Assembly (NCBI GenBank): GCA_023249055.1
Contig: JAHFDH010000006.1
Location: 1 to 32,211, forward strand
Reading direction: 5' to 3'
DNA from: Candidatus Methylomirabilota bacterium
Lineage (GTDB): Bacteria > Methylomirabilota > Methylomirabilia > Methylomirabilales > Methylomirabilaceae
DNA: 32,211 nucleotides
The translations under genes and the position numbers were made by a program. The notes beneath the pieces were generated by a model. It ran no database searches. It was not told where the DNA came from and saw nothing but the letters and a program-made list of their open reading frames with translations. Shown here piece after piece: positions 27,610 through 32,211 of the stretch (its first letter is position 1; each line of letters starts with the position of its first letter).

Positions 27610-28920
27610 TCACTTGCCGGGCGTCACCAGATGCCGCCGATCGACCAACGCCTTACCCTCTGTCGATTTGAACTGGGTTGACCGCTTGTCCCGATGAGTC
27701 TCAAGCGCTAATTCTACCAGGCGAACGATGAGCTCCGCCGGCTTTACCCCGCTCCGCTCCCAGAGGGTGAAGGACAGCGACCCCGGCATAGTATTGATCT
27801 CGTTGACGTACGGCCTCATGGCGGCTGAGTCGACCAGGAAATCAACCCGCGAGATCCCGCGCGAATCGATCGATTTGAAGGCCGCGGCCGCCATCGACCG
27901 TATCTCATCAGAAAGCGCCTGAGGAATCCTGGCGGGGATAATGCTCGGCGCCAGGTCTGCGCGCCCCGGCTTCTTATCCTCGGGGTATTTGTCACGGTAG
28001 CCCACCACCTCACCCGAGCTGATGAGCTCCTCACATTCCGAGACGGTCAACGCGTGATTGCCGAGGACGCCGCATTGCACCTCGATCCGCTGCTGTACGG
28101 CTCGCTCAACCAACACGCGGCAACTGAAGCGCATCGCGCGCTTTGCCAGGCTCACCGCTTCACCCGCATCATGAGCGACACCGATACCGACGCTGGAACC
28201 CGCCACCGCCGGCTTGACCACCACCGGATAGCACAGTGTGCGCTCAATCGCCTGCACGACGGCCGCCTCATCTTCCAGCAGTTCGCGCCGGGTAATGCCA
28301 ATCCCCTCGACAACGGGCAGGCCTGCGCCTTGAAATACGAGCTTGGACATAATCTTGTCCATGCCTACCGCCGAGGCGGCGACTCCAGCCCCGACATAGG
28401 GCAGATTGGCCAGTTCACACAGACCCTGAATCGTTCCATCCTCGCCATGCGTCCCATGAATGACCGGAAAGGCCACGTCGATGGCAGGATGAACCTGTTT
28501 GCGAAGCCAGCCTTTCCGTTCCTGCTGCGGCATCAACCCGCCGACCGACGGATCCGGCGCCAGAAAGAGCGGCTCCGCCCCCATTGCGCTCACGCCCCGG
28601 TCCAGGTTCTCAAGCTGCGGCGCGTATCGCTCGCGATTCAACCGCAGCTTTTCGGCGTCGAGCTTCGCTCGCTCAGCCGGTTCCGCTATGATGTCGCGTT
28701 CCGCCAGCTTTCGTATCTCGGCATCGACCGTCAACAATTCCCGAACCGCCTCGCCGGTAAGCCACGTACCCTCCGCCGTCAGAAAGATCGGCAGCGTCTC
28801 GAACCGGTCCTGTAACGACAGCAAGACCTCATAGACCTTGCTGGCGGTCAGGATCGAAATTTCACGCTCCACCGAGCGGCTTCCGAAGATCAGCCCTATG
28901 CGTGTCAGACTGCTGTTCAT
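27610..28920 (-). CDS. D-alanine--D-alanine ligase-like ATP-grasp ligase (long, atypical)
   Basis: RIGLIFGSRSVEREISILTASKV, VAFPVIHGTHGEDGTIQGLCELANLPYVGAGVAASAVGMDKIMSK, VVKPAVAGSSVGIGVAHD, RVDFLVD, YVNEINTMPGSLSFTLWERSGV; 436 aa. Confidence 0.9.
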   Translation of the reverse strand: MNSSLTRIGLIFGSRSVEREISILTASKVYEVLLSLQDRFETLPIFLTAEGTWLTGEAVRELLTVDAEIRKLAERDIIAEPAERAKLDAEKLRLNRERYAPQLENLDRGVSAMGAEPLFLAPDPSVGGLMPQQERKGWLRKQVHPAIDVAFPVIHGTHGEDGTIQGLCELANLPYVGAGVAASAVGMDKIMSKLVFQGAGLPVVEGIGITRRELLEDEAAVVQAIERTLCYPVVVKPAVAGSSVGIGVAHDAGEAVSLAKRAMRFSCRVLVERAVQQRIEVQCGVLGNHALTVSECEELISSGEVVGYRDKYPEDKKPGRADLAPSIIPARIPQALSDEIRSMAAAAFKSIDSRGISRVDFLVDSAAMRPYVNEINTMPGSLSFTLWERSGVKPAELIVRLVELALETHRDKRSTQFKSTEGKALVDRRHLVTPGK

Positions 28921-30638
28921 GCAAATTCCAAGTAGCTGTCCGGCAGCCGATTCTCATACAGCAGCACGTCGCCTTCGCAGACGATCGCATTGAGACAGTC
29001 GGCGACGTCATCGGCATGCCTGGCGGTCAGGACTCGACTTCCGGCAAAACCGGCCTCGCGAAGCCCTTCCCGCAGCGGTTGTGTCTGCTGCGGCCCGACC
29101 AATACCACATAATCGCATACTGCGGCCGCCGCCCGGCCCAACCGCCGGTTCTCCTCCGCCTCGATCTGGCCCAGTTCTACCAGTCCCGGCGTGATAAGGA
29201 TCTTCGAACCCCCCTCAAACTGGCTGAGAACCTCCAGGGCCATCTGCGCCCCGCGCGGGTTGGCGTTGGCGACATCGATCAGCTTGATAACCCCGCCTTC
29301 TTCGCGAATCTCCAGGCGTTTTGGGGCCGGCGCGAGCGTCCTCACGCTATCGGCAATCTCCTCCAGAGGCACGCCACACTCCAACGCGGCAGCCGTTGCC
29401 CCAAGGATATTGCCGATATTCCAACCGCCCAGCAACCTGGTCTCGAACATGGCGGCGCCATACTCGGTCTCCACGCGAAAGGCCGAACCCTTACTGGAGA
29501 GCTTGACATCTTTCCCGCGAACGCTCAGCGCTCTCTCATCCTCGCCGATCCCATATAAGCGCACGCGCCGACCTTCTCGTCCGGCGCGTTCGGCCAGCCG
29601 CAGACAGTTCGGATCGTCGGCGTTCACGATCGCCAAACCATCCGGCGGAAGCGACGCAATCAACTCATACTTTGCTTCGGCGATCCGCTCCGGCGTGCCG
29701 AACCGCTCGAGGTGCTGGACACCGACCGCCGTGAGGATGCCGAACCGGGGGCGCAGGATCTCACACACCTCCCTGATCTCGCCGGGGCCGTATGCCGCTA
29801 CCTCGACAACGAAAAAGCGATGATCATCCCGCAAGGCCTCACGGACGATCCGCACAATGCCCATCGTGGTGTTGACCCCATCAGGCGTCTTGAAGACCGA
29901 ATAGCGCCTCTGAAGCAACGCGGCAGTAATAAACTTGGTCGTAGTTTTTCCGTAGCTCCCCGTAATCCCGACCACCTCTCCGGGATACCGGCGCATGCGC
30001 GTCGCCGCCTGCGCGTAGAAGCGTCGATTGACCGTCCGCTCCCACGGCGCGAGACTCAGATTTGCAACGAGGATGGTGCCCGCTGCCGCTTCGGACATGA
30101 CGCACAGGCCGGCGGCCAGGCCGATGCCGACCAGCAGGACGCGAGGAGCCGCCGTCAGCTGAGACAGCACAGCCGCAGTCAGCCATGCGGCGGCCAGCAT
30201 AGCCGCCACTGCCAGGACGCACGTGACCGCCGCCAGGCGCACCGTACGGGGCGTCCATTGCAGCCGCTGGCTGACCTGGAGCGAGGCGTACCGGGCGCTC
30301 AACCATCGCCCGGCGGCCAGCCACGCGATGTACAAGATACCTGTTCCGGCGTACCCGAAGCCGGGGATGGAAGAGAGCGGCGACCACGCAAGGACGATTC
30401 CGGCCCCAAGGACCGCTACCTGGGCGAGGGCTCCTCGGCCGTCCAGGATGATGCGCCAGTGTCTGGCGACCCAGCTCCGCAGGCGCGCACTGCTGTACCG
30501 CTCCAACTGGGTGAGGTAGATCAGATCCAGATGACGCGCCACCACAACCGCCGCATACGGCAGCAGACCGGTGACGACCCGGCCTGCGAATGAAGGTCCG
30601 AGCACCGTATCCGCCCGTATCACCGGCTGTCCTGCCAC
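28917..30638 (-). CDS. Membrane-anchored MurF-like Mur ligase
   Basis: Hydrophobic multi-TM N-terminal ~200 aa, then GEVVGITGSYGKTTTKFITAALLQ, VEVAAYGPGEIREVCEILRPRFGILTAVGVQHLERFG, AEAKYELIASLPPDGLAIVNADDP, DVANANPRGAQMALEVL. Confidence 0.88.
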   Translation of the reverse strand: MAGQPVIRADTVLGPSFAGRVVTGLLPYAAVVVARHLDLIYLTQLERYSSARLRSWVARHWRIILDGRGALAQVAVLGAGIVLAWSPLSSIPGFGYAGTGILYIAWLAAGRWLSARYASLQVSQRLQWTPRTVRLAAVTCVLAVAAMLAAAWLTAAVLSQLTAAPRVLLVGIGLAAGLCVMSEAAAGTILVANLSLAPWERTVNRRFYAQAATRMRRYPGEVVGITGSYGKTTTKFITAALLQRRYSVFKTPDGVNTTMGIVRIVREALRDDHRFFVVEVAAYGPGEIREVCEILRPRFGILTAVGVQHLERFGTPERIAEAKYELIASLPPDGLAIVNADDPNCLRLAERAGREGRRVRLYGIGEDERALSVRGKDVKLSSKGSAFRVETEYGAAMFETRLLGGWNIGNILGATAAALECGVPLEEIADSVRTLAPAPKRLEIREEGGVIKLIDVANANPRGAQMALEVLSQFEGGSKILITPGLVELGQIEAEENRRLGRAAAAVCDYVVLVGPQQTQPLREGLREAGFAGSRVLTARHADDVADCLNAIVCEGDVLLYENRLPDSYLEFA

Positions 30639-31387
30639 AAGAACCCCCTCACTACCCGGCTAAAACGGTCCGGACTGTCAATAAACGGGAAATGGCCGGC
30701 TCCCTCAAACACCTCCAACTGCGAGCCCTGTATGCCGCGCGCCATGATCTGCATCGAAGACAAAGGCACCTCCTGATCACGATCGCCCCAGATGATCAGA
30801 GTGGGCGCACGAATAGCCGCTAAGATCCCTCGAAGATCTTCGGCTACGACCTTCACCAGCGTGGCGCGCATCGATCCCGCATTCCGATAGTCTCGAGATC
30901 CTATGCGCCCATAGAGTTCGGCAATAATCCGCTCGCCCGCCCTGCCCCACCCAGGCAGCGAAAAGAGCCGCTTTGCCAGCTTCACGGCGCCGACCTTGAC
31001 ACGATGCAGAAGTCCTCGTCTCGGGCGGATCCCCGCGCTAGCTACCAGCACGAGGCGTCGAACCCTGTCGGACCTTTGAGCGGCCAGGACAAGCGCGATT
31101 CGGCCTCCGAATGAATGACCGATCAGATCGGCTGCCGGGATACCGACGCGATCCATAAATGCCTCGACATAGGACGCATACTCCCATGTCCCCCACGTCG
31201 TGGCAGCAGATGGGGTCCAGCCAAAACCGGGCAGGTCAAGGGCGTACACTCGGAATCGATCCTCTAAGGCCTTGGCAACCGGGCTTAGAGATTCGGCTGA
31301 ACTGCCCCATCCATGCAGGAGAACCACCGGCCTTCCTTCTCCCCACACCATAAAATGGGTGTCCAGGTCACCGACACGAATCAGCAC
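30620..31387 (-). CDS. Alpha/beta hydrolase
   Basis: VVLLHGWGSSAES, LIGHSFGGRIAL (nucleophile elbow), IIWGDRDQEVPL (acid), GAGHFPFIDSP (His). Confidence 0.93.
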   Translation of the reverse strand: MLIRVGDLDTHFMVWGEGRPVVLLHGWGSSAESLSPVAKALEDRFRVYALDLPGFGWTPSAATTWGTWEYASYVEAFMDRVGIPAADLIGHSFGGRIALVLAAQRSDRVRRLVLVASAGIRPRRGLLHRVKVGAVKLAKRLFSLPGWGRAGERIIAELYGRIGSRDYRNAGSMRATLVKVVAEDLRGILAAIRAPTLIIWGDRDQEVPLSSMQIMARGIQGSQLEVFEGAGHFPFIDSPDRFSRVVRGFLWQDSR

Positions 31388-31402
31388 GCCAGCCCTAAAT
31401 AC

Positions 31403-31487
31403 TAGGGTGTAGGGGGTAGGGTATCGGGGCTAAAACTGCCCCTCTCTTCTCCACCCTACACCCTATACCCTGCACCCTACACCCTGT
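31403..31487. repeat. Telomere-like heptamer repeat block in inverted arrangement (TAGGGTG-type arm / ACCCTAC-type arm)
   Basis: Left arm TAGGGTG TAGGGGG TAGGGTA TCGGGGC (31403-31430); right arm ACCCTAC ACCCTAT ACCCTGC ACCCTAC ACCCTGT (31453-31487); 12-bp perfect inverted repeat TAGGGTGTAGGG / CCCTACACCCTA (31403-31414 / 31454-31465). Confidence 0.93.
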
Positions 31488-32211
31488 CTTCGCAGCAGAA
31501 CCCCAACTCGTGAAGCGCCTCTCGAGCCACCAGCCGGTCGTCAAAAGCAATCGTACGATCGCGGAGAATCTGGTAGGTCTCGTGCCCCTTCCCCGCGATC
31601 ACCACCATATCGCCTCTCCCCGCCAACGAAAGGGCCTCTCGAATTGCCATCCCTCGATCTAAAATTGTAACATAGCCCTTTCCCTGACCCCACACCTTTT
31701 TCGCCCCGGTTTCGACCTCCTCGATGATCTGATGAGGGTCTTCGCCGCGAGGATTGTCGGAGGTGATGATCGTAAAGTCGGCCAACTGCAAAGCCGCTTC
31801 TCCCATAAGCGGGCGCTTCCCCCGATCGCGCTCTCCCCCGCATCCGAACAGAACGATCAGACGTCCCGGACAGCACTGCCGCGCCATGCGGAGGACACGC
31901 CGCAGCGCGTCAGGGGTATGCGCATAATCGACCATCACACTGAACGCCTGCCCCTCATTCACCCGCTCGCACCGACCAGGAACGTGGCGGAGCGCGGCGA
32001 TCCCGTCTGCCACCACAGACAGATCCGCGCCCAGATGCAAGCCGGTGGCCGCCGCCGCCAGGATGTTGGACAGGTTGTAGCGCCCCAACAGCGGGGAGTG
32101 AATCGCCGTTGTCCCCCACGGGGTCTGCAGCCGGCACCGGATTCCATCCGGCCCCATATCGACATCGGTGACCGACAGATCCGCCGGCCCTTCTGCGCTG
32201 TAGGTGTAGCG
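31477..32211 (-). CDS. murE: UDP-N-acetylmuramoyl-L-alanyl-D-glutamate--2,6-diaminopimelate ligase, C-terminal part (runs off the right edge)
   Basis: LLGRYNLSNILAAAATG, VMVDYAHTPDALRRVLRM, LFGCGGERDRGKRPLMGEAA, TSDNPRGEDPHQIIEEV, VVIAGKGHETYQI; DNPR motif indicates a meso-DAP enzyme. Confidence 0.97.
   Translation of the reverse strand, partial: RYTYSAEGPADLSVTDVDMGPDGIRCRLQTPWGTTAIHSPLLGRYNLSNILAAAATGLHLGADLSVVADGIAALRHVPGRCERVNEGQAFSVMVDYAHTPDALRRVLRMARQCCPGRLIVLFGCGGERDRGKRPLMGEAALQLADFTIITSDNPRGEDPHQIIEEVETGAKKVWGQGKGYVTILDRGMAIREALSLAGRGDMVVIAGKGHETYQILRDRTIAFDDRLVAREALHELGFCCEDRV

Noticed and set aside
27602-27620. CCGGC-N9-GCCGG stem near the ddl stop as an intrinsic terminator
   Set aside because: Only 5 bp, overlaps the stop codon, lacks a U-tract, and the operon continues into mraY.

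Overview
The window is a 32 kb GC-rich bacterial chromosome segment. All but one of the supported protein genes lie on the minus strand. Reading minus-strand transcription from high to low coordinates, it contains: (1) a division/cell-wall (dcw) cluster, murE(partial)-[alpha/beta hydrolase - membrane-anchored MurF-like ligase - atypical Ddl]-mraY-murD-ftsW-murG-murC-murB-ftsQ-ftsA-ftsZ, followed by a small zinc-ribbon ORF and yggS; (2) an IclR-type regulator with a near-consensus sigma70-type promoter; (3) an accessory block with a formate/nitrite-family channel, a P2-type (Ca2+-like) ATPase, a DUF488 protein, a TusA-like/Ala-Pro-tail protein (the only plus-strand gene), a DJ-1/PfpI protein, an RCK K+ channel, a SHOCT protein, a PAP2 phosphatase and a GT39-like transferase; (4) polyprenyl synthase, lepA, lepB, hemW; (5) hrcA-grpE with a perfect CIRCE operator. 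The most unusual signals are heptanucleotide tandem repeats in several short gene junctions. The repeats supply hemW's N-terminal codons and the murE stop codon. One ACCCTAN-type family brackets the non-canonical hydrolase/TM-Mur-ligase/Ddl cassette that occupies the usual murF position. Family assignments come from reading motifs in the translations; no database search was run. A Methylomirabilota (NC10)-like origin is only a weak guess.
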